Below, piece after piece: positions 7,789 through 17,516 of a stretch of 64,000 bases of DNA (within the stretch, counting starts at the first letter, position 1; each line of letters begins with the position of its first letter). The stretch is from positions 36,144 to 100,143 of the forward strand of contig CAZMYR010000002.1 in NCBI GenBank assembly GCA_964570585.1, given 5' to 3'. Source of the DNA: G020354945 sp964570585. GTDB lineage: Bacteria > Omnitrophota > Gorgyraeia > JABMRG01 > JAFGKX01. The translations under genes were made by a program, and so were the position numbers. A model generated the notes under the pieces. That model was not told where the DNA came from, ran no database searches, and was given only the letters and a program-made list of their open reading frames with translations.

Positions 7789-9525
7789 TTACTCCTTTTC
7801 TCTTTTATAAATATAGTAAACAACATTATCTTCATCTTCTTCTCTACCTTCTCTGACTACTCTGCCAGCCAAATAAAAATCTGAACGGGCCTCTTTTAGT
7901 TTTCTTAATAATAGAGACATCTGCTGTCTGTATTTATTTGAAAGATAAAGATTTCTTAACTTTCCACCGTGGATTTCCTTGAATAATTCTATAAATTTTT
8001 CTCCCCCTGGCCACCTTACAGAACTATTCCTGGGCACTTGTAATAGAATAAAATCTATAGAATCAAAATCTCTAAGAAAATATTCGTGCGTCTCAGTTAA
8101 ACTAAATGGCCTCAGATTATTGTTTTTTAACCTTAGCCAATATAACATCTCCAATGTACTTGGTCTATTTCCGCAATTAATGAAACCTATCCCAATAGGG
8201 TGAGCTAAATGAGCATGAGAATTTATAATTTTAACAACTTCTTCTACTTTGAAATCCCGATAATGAGGCACAGCTCCATAATGTGTGCCTCCGAATATTT
8301 TTATAGGGCCCAAAGAAAAATTTCGATAGTTCCAATCACAATAGGAAAGGACGCAAAACTGAGTTAAGGAAAAGGCTGCTATTATAGAAAAAAAAGGAAT
8401 TTTTACCCACCTCTTTCTTATATTGCCCAGACCAAAGGCAGTGAACAGAGCTATAACTGGCAAAATAGGCATAAGAAAGCGGGGATGCTTTACCGTAAAT
8501 ATTAAGCTAAACAGAAGAAAAGGAACTATTAGCCAGAGTAAATACAGCCACTTAAATCTTACTTTACGCCTTAAAAAAGCAATTAAAGAAAACAAAAATG
8601 GAATAAAAAGAAATATCCCTAAAGAAGAATCGGTTAATCTCCTCAGATGCCAAGTCAAACTGCCTAAAGAATATTTCTTCCCCCCTTCCAGTATGGGATC
8701 TAATCTCTCTGGGCTACAAAAAATATGCCCCATAAGATAAGCTATTGTTTTTAGAATCTTATTTCCCCACCATATAGAGCCAATTAATCCAGCAACAACT
8801 ACAAAGATAGCTATATTCTGCAACTGTTTTGAACCTAAAGAAAATTTCTTATTTAGCCTTTTTGAATCTCCAAAAGCTCTGTAGATTACCCACAGAACTG
8901 GCCAGGTAATAAATAATACCATTTGTCCCTTAATTAACATCCCCCATCCCAAAGATAGCCCTAAAAACAGGCTGTATTTAGTGTTTTTGAAATAGTTACA
9001 TTTCAATAAAAATAAAATCGACAGGGTAACCATTGCGGTTAAGGGGAAATCTAAACCAAATTGTCGAGAACTCTCAAATATAAGAGGATACATAAATAAT
9101 ATAAAAGCCGCCATAAGGCCTATAGCTCTTGAGTGCAACTCTTTGCCGATAAAGTAAATAGCTATAAGCAAGATTACAAGATAAGGAAATATAGCCAGTT
9201 TAGCAGATAACAAGGATTTTCCTAAAAGAAGGTAAGATGCAGCTGCGGTTAGGTTTAACCCATTAGGCCAGTAGAGTACACTACTAAACTGAACCGGGTT
9301 ACCTATTAGTCTAAATACCTTTATTATCTTTGCCAAAAAAGTTTCATTACTAACAAAAATAATATTGGAAAAGTCATAGAAAAAGTTTATAGAGTAAAGT
9401 AGATGATTTTGAGAATCTACCCCATTTATAGAATTGTCTTCCATAGCCCACATATAATTGACCATTACAGTAGCTGTTATAAACAAAACCATTATAAAGG
9501 AAGTGATATTTAAAGATTTGTTCAT
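7789..9525 (-). CDS. GT-C membrane glycosyltransferase (PMT/ArnT-like)
   Basis: A 578-residue multi-pass membrane protein of the PMT_2/ArnT-like GT-C class. These enzymes take a sugar from a polyprenyl-phosphate carrier and transfer it on the outer face of the membrane. An N-terminal helix is followed by a conserved acidic loop (GVDSQNHLLYSI). About ten helices follow, including the family-typical stretch GKELHSRAIGLMAAF and DFPLTAMVTLS. A C-terminal soluble tail runs from about residue 425. It is a close tandem copy of the next gene upstream, and the overlap of 4 bases indicates co-translation. Its carrier-linked donor could come from the DPM-like GT2 genes at 2076, 17517 or 20990. Confidence 0.82.
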   Translation of the reverse strand: MNKSLNITSFIMVLFITATVMVNYMWAMEDNSINGVDSQNHLLYSINFFYDFSNIIFVSNETFLAKIIKVFRLIGNPVQFSSVLYWPNGLNLTAAASYLLLGKSLLSAKLAIFPYLVILLIAIYFIGKELHSRAIGLMAAFILFMYPLIFESSRQFGLDFPLTAMVTLSILFLLKCNYFKNTKYSLFLGLSLGWGMLIKGQMVLFITWPVLWVIYRAFGDSKRLNKKFSLGSKQLQNIAIFVVVAGLIGSIWWGNKILKTIAYLMGHIFCSPERLDPILEGGKKYSLGSLTWHLRRLTDSSLGIFLFIPFLFSLIAFLRRKVRFKWLYLLWLIVPFLLFSLIFTVKHPRFLMPILPVIALFTAFGLGNIRKRWVKIPFFSIIAAFSLTQFCVLSYCDWNYRNFSLGPIKIFGGTHYGAVPHYRDFKVEEVVKIINSHAHLAHPIGIGFINCGNRPSTLEMLYWLRLKNNNLRPFSLTETHEYFLRDFDSIDFILLQVPRNSSVRWPGGEKFIELFKEIHGGKLRNLYLSNKYRQQMSLLLRKLKEARSDFYLAGRVVREGREEDEDNVVYYIYKREKE

Positions 9526-11264
9526 TTTTTTGGAAACGGTGCTATTCCTCTTTTATAAATATAGTAAACAACATTATCTTCATCTTCTCTATCTTCTCTG
9601 ACTACTCTGCCAGCCAAATAAAAATCTGAACGGGCCCCTTTTAGTTTTCTTAATAATAGAGACATTTCCTGATGCTCTTTATTTGAAAAACTTCTTAACT
9701 TTCCACCGTGGATTTCCTTGAATAATTCTATAAAATTTTCTCCCCCTGGCCACCTTACAGAACTACTCCTGGGTGCTTGCAATAGAATAAAATCTATAGA
9801 ATCAAAATTTCTAAGAAAATATCTGTGCATCTCAGTTAAATCAATTGGCTCCAGATTATTGTTTTTTAACCTTAACCAATATAATATCTCCAAACTTGTT
9901 CCTTGCCTGCCCTCACAATTGACGGAACCTATTTTAATGGGTTGACTCAAGGAAGCATGAGAACTTATGATTTTAACAACTTCCTCTACCTTGAAATCCC
10001 GATAATGAGGCATAGCTTCATAATACGTGCGTCCAAATATTTTTATAGGACCCAAGGAAAATTCTCGACAATTCCAATCACAATAGGAAAGGACGCAAAA
10101 CTGAGTTAAGGAAAAGGCTATTATTATAGATAAAATAGGGATTTTTACCCACCTCTTTCTTGTGCTGCCCAGACCAAAGGCAGTTATCAGAGCTATAACT
10201 GGCAAAATAGGCATAAGAAAGCGGGGATGCTTTGCCGTAAATATTAAGCTAAACAGAAGAAAAGGAGCTATCAACCAGAGCAAATATAGCCACTTAAATC
10301 TTAGCTTATGCTTTAAAAAAGCAACTAACGAAAAGAAAAATGGAATAAAAAGAAATATTCCTGTTGAAGTATCAGCTAATTTCCTCAGTTGCCAAGTCAA
10401 ACTGTCTAAAGAATATTTTCCACCCATATCCCATAGTGGATCTAAGGCCTCTGGGCTACCAAAAATATGTTCCTTAAGACGAATTATTACTCCTGGAGTT
10501 TTATTTCCCCACCATATAGAACCAATTAATCCGGCAACAACTACAAAAAAAGCTATATTCTGCAGTTGTCTCCAACTTAAAAAAAATCTCTTGCCCAACC
10601 CTTTTGAATCTCTAAAGGCCTGGTAGATTATCCATAGGACTGGGCAGGTAATAAATAATACTATCTGCCCCTTAATTAACATTCCCCATCCTAAAGAAAG
10701 TCCTAAAAACAGGCTGTATTTGGTGTTTTTGAAATAGTTACATTTTAATAAAAATAAAATAGACAGGGTAACCATTGCAGTTAAGGGGAAATCTAAACCA
10801 AATTGTCGAGAACTTTCAAATATAAGGGGATACATAAATAATATAAAAGCTGCCAGAAGGCCTATAGCTCTTGAGTGTAACTCTTTGCCGATAAAGTAAA
10901 TAGCTATAAGCAAGATTATAAGATAAGGAAATATAGCCAGCTTAGCAGATAACAAGGATTTTCCTAAAAGAAGATAAGATATAGTTGCGGTTAGGTTTAA
11001 CCCATTGGGCCAGTAGACTGTGCTACACTCAGCGGGGTGGCCTATTAGTCTAAATACCTTTATTATCTTTGCCCAAAAAGCTTCATTGCCAATAAAAACA
11101 ACATTAGAAAAGTCATAGAAAAAATTTATAAAGTAAAATAGATGATTTTGAGAATCTACTCCTTTTATAGAATTATCTCCCTTAACCCACATATAATTGA
11201 CCATTACAGTAGTTATTATAAATAAAATTATTATTAAGGAAGCGATATTTAAAGATTTGTTCAT
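9522..11264 (-). CDS. GT-C membrane glycosyltransferase (PMT/ArnT-like), tandem paralogue
   Basis: A 580-residue paralogue of the gene at 7789-9525, very similar along its whole length including the GVDSQNHL loop, the helices and the C-terminal tail. I chose the ATG at 11264 (MNKSLNIAS) because it aligns with the paralogue's start. The longer GTG start at 11279 falls inside a hairpin repeat. The last residues (IAPFPKK) differ from the paralogue because the 3' end runs into GAAACGGTGC (9533-9542), which is the terminal sequence of a palindromic element found elsewhere in the window. The two copies probably add similar sugars or act on slightly different acceptors. Confidence 0.82.
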   Translation of the reverse strand: MNKSLNIASLIIILFIITTVMVNYMWVKGDNSIKGVDSQNHLFYFINFFYDFSNVVFIGNEAFWAKIIKVFRLIGHPAECSTVYWPNGLNLTATISYLLLGKSLLSAKLAIFPYLIILLIAIYFIGKELHSRAIGLLAAFILFMYPLIFESSRQFGLDFPLTAMVTLSILFLLKCNYFKNTKYSLFLGLSLGWGMLIKGQIVLFITCPVLWIIYQAFRDSKGLGKRFFLSWRQLQNIAFFVVVAGLIGSIWWGNKTPGVIIRLKEHIFGSPEALDPLWDMGGKYSLDSLTWQLRKLADTSTGIFLFIPFFFSLVAFLKHKLRFKWLYLLWLIAPFLLFSLIFTAKHPRFLMPILPVIALITAFGLGSTRKRWVKIPILSIIIAFSLTQFCVLSYCDWNCREFSLGPIKIFGRTYYEAMPHYRDFKVEEVVKIISSHASLSQPIKIGSVNCEGRQGTSLEILYWLRLKNNNLEPIDLTEMHRYFLRNFDSIDFILLQAPRSSSVRWPGGENFIELFKEIHGGKLRSFSNKEHQEMSLLLRKLKGARSDFYLAGRVVREDREDEDNVVYYIYKRGIAPFPKK

Positions 11265-11275
11265 TTTTAGAGAAT

Positions 11276-11306
11276 GCACCGTCCCGACTTTTGGTCGGGA
11301 CGGTGC
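11276..11306. repeat. Perfect hairpin, 13-bp stem with GCACCG/CGGTGC ends
   Basis: GCACCGTCCCGAC (11276-11288) and its exact reverse complement (11294-11306) enclose a 5-base loop TTTTG. The flanks continue the pairing with one bulged base (AGAAT left, TATTCT right). It separates the hydrolase gene from the GT-C pair. The GCACCG terminus is shared with the cloverleaf-like repeat at 21962-22102 and with 9533-9542, so this looks like a small dispersed palindromic element. A T-run typical of a terminator is not present on either side. Confidence 0.6.
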
Positions 11307-11327
11307 TATTCTTCTTTAGAAGAATAT

Positions 11328-12695
11328 TTATAGCCACTTATCAAACCACTGGTACGCCTCTTCGTGTAATTTCTCCGGGAAACCATGACTCCCCTCAAAG
11401 ATAATCTTCTTCAGTTTATCTTCTGCCTTAAAAATCTTATAGAGTCTTTTGACTGAATTATATACCTTTAAAGTTCCTGCGATTGGAACAGTTTCATCTT
11501 CAGTCCCATTGATAATTAAAAGGGGGCGAGGGGCAATCAAAGAAAGTACATCCTGGCAATCTGCATATTTTAATATCCCCGACAACCAGGTTGATGGGGG
11601 CTCATGGAATCTATTATTCTCAATTAAAGATTTATAGCTAGTGACATAACCAGAAACTACAGCTACCTTTATTCGTTCATCCAAAGCAGCCAAAAAGGTG
11701 GCTCTTGTCCCTCCCATTGAATAACCGATACAGGCAATCCGATTAGGGTCAACTTCATCGCGAGTCAACAGGTAATCAACCGACCTTATATCATCCCAAA
11801 TAATCATTCCCAATAAATCTCTCCCTATCCATCGGCCTAAATAATCTATCAACTCTTCGTTAGCCCCTATCCTCTCACCAAAGCACCTGGCATCAATTGC
11901 AAAACTAATATAACCCTTCTCAGCTAATTCCTTGGCATAAAATTGACTTGGATCATTACCAGCAATGCCTATTACTTCATCTGCGCCAAAACGATATTCT
12001 CCTGCATGTTGATGAAGAGCAATAATTGCAGGGGCCGGAAGAGGAATATTCTTGGGTATTAAGATATATCCGGGAACTGATACCCCAGGTTCGCTATCGA
12101 AAATTATCTTCTCCCTAATATATTTACCGCAATCTACCTTTTCCACTATTCGAGAATTCAAGGGGGATTTTTCCGGAGAATAACCCATTAATTCGAATAT
12201 CTTTTTACGCAATTTCTTAGTATGCCTTGTCTTTTGCCTTCTGGTCTTAATTGAATTTACAGACATAATCTGCTTGGAGTTTAATATTTGCTCCTTGATG
12301 ATGTTTACCGGAAAAAATGATTTATATTCTTCCTTTTCATATTCTCGTAAACGGATATGATAGGTAATATTATCTAACACTTGATCAACATAAGAAACAA
12401 TTTGCTCTCCTCGACCGGTTTTTCTTATGTAGCTTCTTAAAGCATTTAAATCTTTTATCATCTTATGCGAATCCTCTATCGAATAAGGAACATTATTGTC
12501 ACCCGATTCATACCTTTCCATAATCTCTGTGAATCGACCTAATATATCTGTCTCATCTGAAAAATAATTATCTTCCTGAACTATCTTCTCCGTTACCTTG
12601 TTTTTAGAAATTGCATTCTTTTCTAAGAAAATATAATTAGCCATTAATAACAATGCGCCCATTACTACAACGATTAATATCTTCTTCATGTTCAC
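11328..12695 (-). CDS. Membrane-anchored alpha/beta hydrolase (dienelactone hydrolase / acetyl esterase-like)
   Basis: A 455-residue protein with an N-terminal signal anchor (hydrophobic residues 5-22), so the enzyme probably acts outside the cytoplasmic membrane. After a helical linker (about 50-170), residues 185-455 form an alpha/beta hydrolase domain. The catalytic triad is visible as Ser326 in GYSMGG, Asp400 in GTEDETVP and His437 in EGSHGFPEK. ALHQHAGEYRFG likely forms the oxyanion region. Homologues include acetylxylan esterases and dienelactone-hydrolase-like esterases, so removal of acyl groups from the locus's glycan is a reasonable guess. It is flanked by a radical SAM gene upstream and the GT-C pair downstream. 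Confidence 0.8.
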   Translation of the reverse strand: MNMKKILIVVVMGALLLMANYIFLEKNAISKNKVTEKIVQEDNYFSDETDILGRFTEIMERYESGDNNVPYSIEDSHKMIKDLNALRSYIRKTGRGEQIVSYVDQVLDNITYHIRLREYEKEEYKSFFPVNIIKEQILNSKQIMSVNSIKTRRQKTRHTKKLRKKIFELMGYSPEKSPLNSRIVEKVDCGKYIREKIIFDSEPGVSVPGYILIPKNIPLPAPAIIALHQHAGEYRFGADEVIGIAGNDPSQFYAKELAEKGYISFAIDARCFGERIGANEELIDYLGRWIGRDLLGMIIWDDIRSVDYLLTRDEVDPNRIACIGYSMGGTRATFLAALDERIKVAVVSGYVTSYKSLIENNRFHEPPSTWLSGILKYADCQDVLSLIAPRPLLIINGTEDETVPIAGTLKVYNSVKRLYKIFKAEDKLKKIIFEGSHGFPEKLHEEAYQWFDKWL

Positions 12696-12723
12696 GCCCC
12701 CATAAAAGCGGTATAACTTTGCT

Positions 12724-14169
12724 TTACTTATCTATATTATCATATGCATAAATGTGAAAATAGATAATTAGGTAAGCAAAACTTAAACCACATTTCAATC
12801 CACGAAACATATAGACGAATAAATATAAGAAATATTTAAGCCTCTGTCTCTTTAGTATCCTCGACAGCCTTCGCCCAAAGGTAAAAAAGTAGGCCTTTAT
12901 CTGGTACCACTCCGCCTGTCTCGGTGATAAGTCTTTGTTATATATAACCGCATCAAAAGTGATATTATCAGTCATTCGCCATCTCTTCTCATCTATCCGC
13001 CCTCCACAATCATGAATCTGTCTAATCCCTTCTTGGGTGAAAGGCTTATAGATAAAGAAGGCGGATCTTTCCCCATCGAGTTCCAAGGCAAAGTTTATTG
13101 TTCTTTGGAGCGTCCTTGGCGACTCACAAGGACCGCCAAGCATATAGTAGGCAGTAATATTAATGCCAGCTTTATGTAATAATTTAAATATCTTACGAAC
13201 CTTATTATCAGAAATTCTCTTTTTGTAAATTTCACTTCGGATAAATTGGTCTCCAGCTTCAACGCCCACTCTGATTACTGCACAGCCAGATTTCGCTAAT
13301 ATTTTTATCTTACGTTCGTCTAAATGGTCTATCCTTGAGAAAACACTAAACTTAAGTTTCCTATGTAAGCCTTGCCTTCTATATTCATCACAAAATGCTT
13401 GTACCCAGTCATAATCCATAGTGAAGACAGGATCGAATAACTGGGCTAATCGGAGGTCTCTACTTTTATATTTCTCCCATTGAAAAGCTATTTCTTGTGC
13501 ATATTTTATCGAATCACGAATACGAAAATAACGCCCTTTAACTGCCTTAGCTATCCCATGGGCATCGCAAAAGGTGCATTTGTAAGGACAGCCTCTGCTC
13601 CCTATTATATAAAGCATTCCTAAATGATAAAAATATTTATCTAAATCGCTCCATAAATCCCAATCGGGAACGGGCAAATCATCGAGATTCTCACGAAAAT
13701 AACCAATGGGGTTTTTTACTATTTTTTCATTTTCCTTCGTCCAGATTCCTGTAATGCCTGAAATACTTTTCCCTTCTGAAAGATGATCAAGATATTTTCT
13801 GAGGGGCCCCTCTCCATCACCTATACATACTGCATCGCATTCAGGAATCTTAAGAGTATCCTCAGGGTATATAGAGGCATGATGCCCACCCAAGATAACG
13901 GGCAAACCGAAAGTGGATTTTATTTCCTTCATTATTTTCTTTACGTATTGCATATACATAGTATTACAGGAAATTCCTATGATATCCGGCTTTTTTTCTT
14001 TTATCTCTCTTCTTAATGTATCTTGCCAGTGTCTTCTATGAAAGGTTAAATCTATAATATTGGCCGAATGGTTCGTTCGCTCATTAAGATATGTTGCCAG
14101 TGAGGTTATGGCTATATCCAGGGCACTAAAATCTCCTCCTAAACAAGAATTTATAAAGGTTAAGCGCAT
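12724..14169 (-). CDS. Cobalamin-binding-type radical SAM protein
   Basis: A 481-residue class B radical SAM protein. Residues 1-160 form a Rossmann-like B12-binding domain (VILGGHHASIYPE, CIGDGEGPL). The radical SAM barrel has the 4Fe-4S ligands Cys194, Cys198 and Cys201 in SRGCPYKCTFC. Further typical motifs are RVGVEAGDQ and YMLGGPCES. Family members methylate unactivated carbons or carry out other radical chemistry using methylcobalamin and SAM. The substrate here is unknown; a sugar or lipid carrier of the surrounding locus is the contextual guess. It lies 1 base from the next radical SAM gene. Confidence 0.88.
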   Translation of the reverse strand: MRLTFINSCLGGDFSALDIAITSLATYLNERTNHSANIIDLTFHRRHWQDTLRREIKEKKPDIIGISCNTMYMQYVKKIMKEIKSTFGLPVILGGHHASIYPEDTLKIPECDAVCIGDGEGPLRKYLDHLSEGKSISGITGIWTKENEKIVKNPIGYFRENLDDLPVPDWDLWSDLDKYFYHLGMLYIIGSRGCPYKCTFCDAHGIAKAVKGRYFRIRDSIKYAQEIAFQWEKYKSRDLRLAQLFDPVFTMDYDWVQAFCDEYRRQGLHRKLKFSVFSRIDHLDERKIKILAKSGCAVIRVGVEAGDQFIRSEIYKKRISDNKVRKIFKLLHKAGINITAYYMLGGPCESPRTLQRTINFALELDGERSAFFIYKPFTQEGIRQIHDCGGRIDEKRWRMTDNITFDAVIYNKDLSPRQAEWYQIKAYFFTFGRRLSRILKRQRLKYFLYLFVYMFRGLKCGLSFAYLIIYFHIYAYDNIDK

Positions 14170-14170
14170 T

Positions 14171-15550
14171 TTAGAAAAACCTCCTCATCTTAATATATAA
14201 CCTAACAATGCCCGTTAGGGAGAGAAAATGTTTGAGAAGGTATATCCATCGCCGGGGGTGAAGATAAAACAAGAATAGGGCTTTTCTTTGAAAATGCACT
14301 AACCTCTTGGCTTTAAAATTTCCCCCTGAATAGGGAACTTTTCTATAATAATCAAAGTCGGAATAATTATCACTCAAGTTATATTTCTCATTATCCCTTA
14401 CCATATCGTATAATCGTGTACCAGGAAAAGGTACAACAATGGAAAAACTCGCCTCACTAAGGCCTGAAGACACAGCCAGCTTTATGGTTTTGCCAATTTC
14501 CTCTTCTGTCTCAGTAGGCGCACCCAGCATAAAAAATCCACCGGTATGGATACCTATCTTTTTAGCTGTTTTAATTATTTTATTAACCTTATCTAATCTA
14601 ATTCCTTTCTGATATACTTCATTCAATATCCGCTGAGAGCCAGATTCGATACCGAAATGAATACTTCTTGCACCAACCTCATACATTCGGTGCATCAATT
14701 TTTCATCCATACCACTAATTCGACTATTACAACCCCAGAGAATCTTAATCTTTTCCTTATCCAGAATATCAAAAAATCGATACGCCCACTTTCTGTCTAT
14801 TCCAAATGTATCATCATGAAAAAAAAATTTATTCACTTTAAATTTATCTATATAATGTGCTATTTCTTTTACCAGATATTCCGGGCTTTTATATCTGGCC
14901 CGATCACCGAATATCTTTTTTAAGGTTGGCTGGCAAAAAGAACAATTAAAAGCACACCCCCTGGAAGCTATTATATTGATGCCTCTTGACCGGGGGGTTA
15001 CACTATCGAGATAATGCCAGTAGTTAAAATATTTATTCATATCAACAAGATCCAGCGCAGGAAACTCTAAAGAATCCAAATTAGATATAGGCTCCCTTGA
15101 AGGATTCTTCCTTATATGATAATTGTTCTTATGCCAGATTCCTTTAATTTGAGATTGGGCATCCGATGGTAATGCTTCTATTAGTTCAGCCATAGTCTTT
15201 TCTCCTTCACCAATAACTACTATATCAACATCGTCAATAATAGACTCCGGACAGACAGTAGCATGAGGACCACCGCCAACTACAATTGCTCCCATTCCTT
15301 TCGCTATTCGTGCAATATTCTTCCCATTATTATACATAAGAGTATCAAAATAAATTCCTGCCAGCTCAGGTTTTTTTGCCTGTAAATAGGCTGAGACATA
15401 ACTAAAAGAGGGATGAAATGTAGTATCTAAAATTGAAACTTCTACATCTAATCTATTTCTTAAATAAGAAGCGATATAACAGAGCCCCAGGGGCGGGTCC
15501 CCTGATTTATATTTGAACCTGGGAAAAACTAAGCATATTTTTCTAATCAA
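14171..15550 (-). CDS. Cobalamin-binding-type radical SAM protein
   Basis: A 459-residue class B radical SAM protein. The N-terminal B12-type domain has DPPLGLCYIASYL (18-30), VVGGGPHATVCPE and VIGEGEKTM. The cluster ligands are Cys199, Cys203 and Cys206 in ASRGCAFNCSFC, followed by HFGIESGSQ and FFMLGAPTETEEE. The C-terminal 60 residues are basic, without a recognisable extra domain. The start ATG overlaps the upstream GT-C gene by 4 bases. Its function is probably methylation or another radical modification in glycan or lipid biosynthesis; the substrate cannot be deduced. Confidence 0.88.
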   Translation of the reverse strand: MIRKICLVFPRFKYKSGDPPLGLCYIASYLRNRLDVEVSILDTTFHPSFSYVSAYLQAKKPELAGIYFDTLMYNNGKNIARIAKGMGAIVVGGGPHATVCPESIIDDVDIVVIGEGEKTMAELIEALPSDAQSQIKGIWHKNNYHIRKNPSREPISNLDSLEFPALDLVDMNKYFNYWHYLDSVTPRSRGINIIASRGCAFNCSFCQPTLKKIFGDRARYKSPEYLVKEIAHYIDKFKVNKFFFHDDTFGIDRKWAYRFFDILDKEKIKILWGCNSRISGMDEKLMHRMYEVGARSIHFGIESGSQRILNEVYQKGIRLDKVNKIIKTAKKIGIHTGGFFMLGAPTETEEEIGKTIKLAVSSGLSEASFSIVVPFPGTRLYDMVRDNEKYNLSDNYSDFDYYRKVPYSGGNFKAKRLVHFQRKALFLFYLHPRRWIYLLKHFLSLTGIVRLYIKMRRFF

Positions 15551-17475
15551 AATTTAGTCCATATATCCTTATTGTGAAATCCAGCTAAAAATACCTTCCT
15601 GTATTCTTTTTCATCAATCATCTTTAAGTAACTGTCCACAATTTTAACATCATAAAATCCATCATCTGTAATATACGGAGAATATGGCTTAGCAAACTCC
15701 TTGGCAAGACCCTCTCCTACTCCCTGGAAAAAATATCTTTTATAATCATCTCTCACAAAAGAACTAATCTTTTTAATCATTTTCTTATCTCTTTGGAAAT
15801 CAAATTCTTCTTCATGCGTATATTTATCTGAATTTGAACGTGGATTATAGATAAGTTTAACAAGGCCTTCCCCTAAACCTACATAGCAAAATTTCCAATA
15901 TTTTTTATCTATTTTTTCTATTATTGATAAAACCTCTTTTATATCACCATTCAATTTTAAAAAATCCCCATTTATATACCCTTGATACAAATATCTCAAC
16001 TTGTTTATATTATCACTACTAAGATATTCGAAATCCTTTTGAATTGAATCAACATTTTTGGTGTCAGCATAGTAAGCCCCTGCGGTATGGCAGACATTGA
16101 TATTTAATTTATCGCACATAAGCTTATGCACTGATATTGGCTTCTTAACCAGTAATTCAATTGTATCTTTTTCCTCATAAAAATAGATGTAATGTTTATA
16201 AAAATCCTTCATGGAAGCGGTTGTAAAATTATGATATTGATAAATAATCCCCGGGGATAAGGCAAAAATCAATAAAAAAATGGAAATATATCTATTCTTC
16301 TTCCATGCCTCACTTAAAAAGATTACTATTAGTAAAATAATATTCAAGAATAGAGGTAAATAATACTTGTAATTATGCATTTCCCTTTCGTTAAAACAAA
16401 ATATAAATATATAGATAAAGAGATGGACTAGAAGAAAGATTGTAATATATTTTCTAATTGGAATAGCATGCTTTCTTGTCAGGGAAAAAGCATTGCAGAT
16501 TATTTTCTTCAAGTTTCCTTTATTAATCCAACATAATGATACGCAAGAAGTAATGAATACTAATCGGAGCATCTCTAAGGAAATTCTTGATAAGGTAGTT
16601 AAATTATAAAAATATGACCTCAAAGGTTGAGTAAATAATTCACTAAAATGGCCTTTCGAAAATGCAAATACATTAGGGGTAATCTTAAAAAAAAGAAGGA
16701 TAAATCGAGCTGGTATTGAAAAAATATTGCCAGATATAATTATATTTTTTCTTGGCAACGTGGCTACGTTATAAAAATTACGATACCAAGGACTCCCAAA
16801 TTCCAAAAAATTGCCAGCTATTATTACACAAATAATTACTATTGCATATTTATAAATAAAAGAGGGGCTCTTTATATCTATATCCAATAATAAAAATAAT
16901 CCAAAGACAAAAAAAGTTACTAAAAATGCGGGATAAAAATATACTCCTAGGCCACAGGTTATTCCAAAAAGCAGATAATTCAAAATCCTTTTTTTTTCTT
17001 TAATTTTAGAAAAAAGGTATAAACTCAAGATAAAGAAAAGATTTAAATGAAAGTGTCTGCCTTCACCCGCACCCGAATGTGCTGTAAGCATTCCTGGGGT
17101 AATGACAAATAAAAAAGAGGCGAATATCGCTATTTTTGAATCAAAATATTTATTACAAAACTTATAAAGTAGGAGGTATGTTAAAATAAGAAAGATAATG
17201 CTTGCTAACCTTAAGGAAAAATAAGACTTTCCAAACAGTAAAATGAAGGGGACAGCAGTGATGCTATATAGGAAATGCCCTCCTCCTGCATAAGGTGTGT
17301 TTATCTGAAAGAGAAAAGGAGAAGGAAAAATACCATTAGCTATATGGGTGCTAATAAATAGATTATATTTAGCCGCAGTATCTATAAAATAAGGGGTATT
17401 GATTATTTTTATTACTCTACTGGCTACTAAAATGACTAATAAAAAATAAAATAAAAATTTTGCCCTATTTCTCAT
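15547..17475 (-). CDS. GT-C-like multi-pass membrane glycosyltransferase
   Basis: A 642-residue membrane protein with about eleven hydrophobic helices in residues 1-420 and a soluble C-terminal domain of about 220 residues. An acidic first loop (NTPYFIDTAAKYN) and the loop NTPYAGGGHFLYS fit PMT/DUF-type GT-C enzymes, which use polyprenyl-phosphate sugars on the outer face. The C-terminal part has several GxGEGL repeats (YVGLGEGLVKL, FQGVGEGLAKE). These resemble the short helical repeats in DUF-type tails and are unusual for ArnT. The exact subfamily is uncertain. Confidence 0.7.
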   Translation of the reverse strand: MRNRAKFLFYFLLVILVASRVIKIINTPYFIDTAAKYNLFISTHIANGIFPSPFLFQINTPYAGGGHFLYSITAVPFILLFGKSYFSLRLASIIFLILTYLLLYKFCNKYFDSKIAIFASFLFVITPGMLTAHSGAGEGRHFHLNLFFILSLYLFSKIKEKKRILNYLLFGITCGLGVYFYPAFLVTFFVFGLFLLLDIDIKSPSFIYKYAIVIICVIIAGNFLEFGSPWYRNFYNVATLPRKNIIISGNIFSIPARFILLFFKITPNVFAFSKGHFSELFTQPLRSYFYNLTTLSRISLEMLRLVFITSCVSLCWINKGNLKKIICNAFSLTRKHAIPIRKYITIFLLVHLFIYIFIFCFNEREMHNYKYYLPLFLNIILLIVIFLSEAWKKNRYISIFLLIFALSPGIIYQYHNFTTASMKDFYKHYIYFYEEKDTIELLVKKPISVHKLMCDKLNINVCHTAGAYYADTKNVDSIQKDFEYLSSDNINKLRYLYQGYINGDFLKLNGDIKEVLSIIEKIDKKYWKFCYVGLGEGLVKLIYNPRSNSDKYTHEEEFDFQRDKKMIKKISSFVRDDYKRYFFQGVGEGLAKEFAKPYSPYITDDGFYDVKIVDSYLKMIDEKEYRKVFLAGFHNKDIWTKF

Positions 17476-17516
17476 TCTTCTTTATCTTTGATAAACCAAA
17501 TCCATCCTCAATTATG

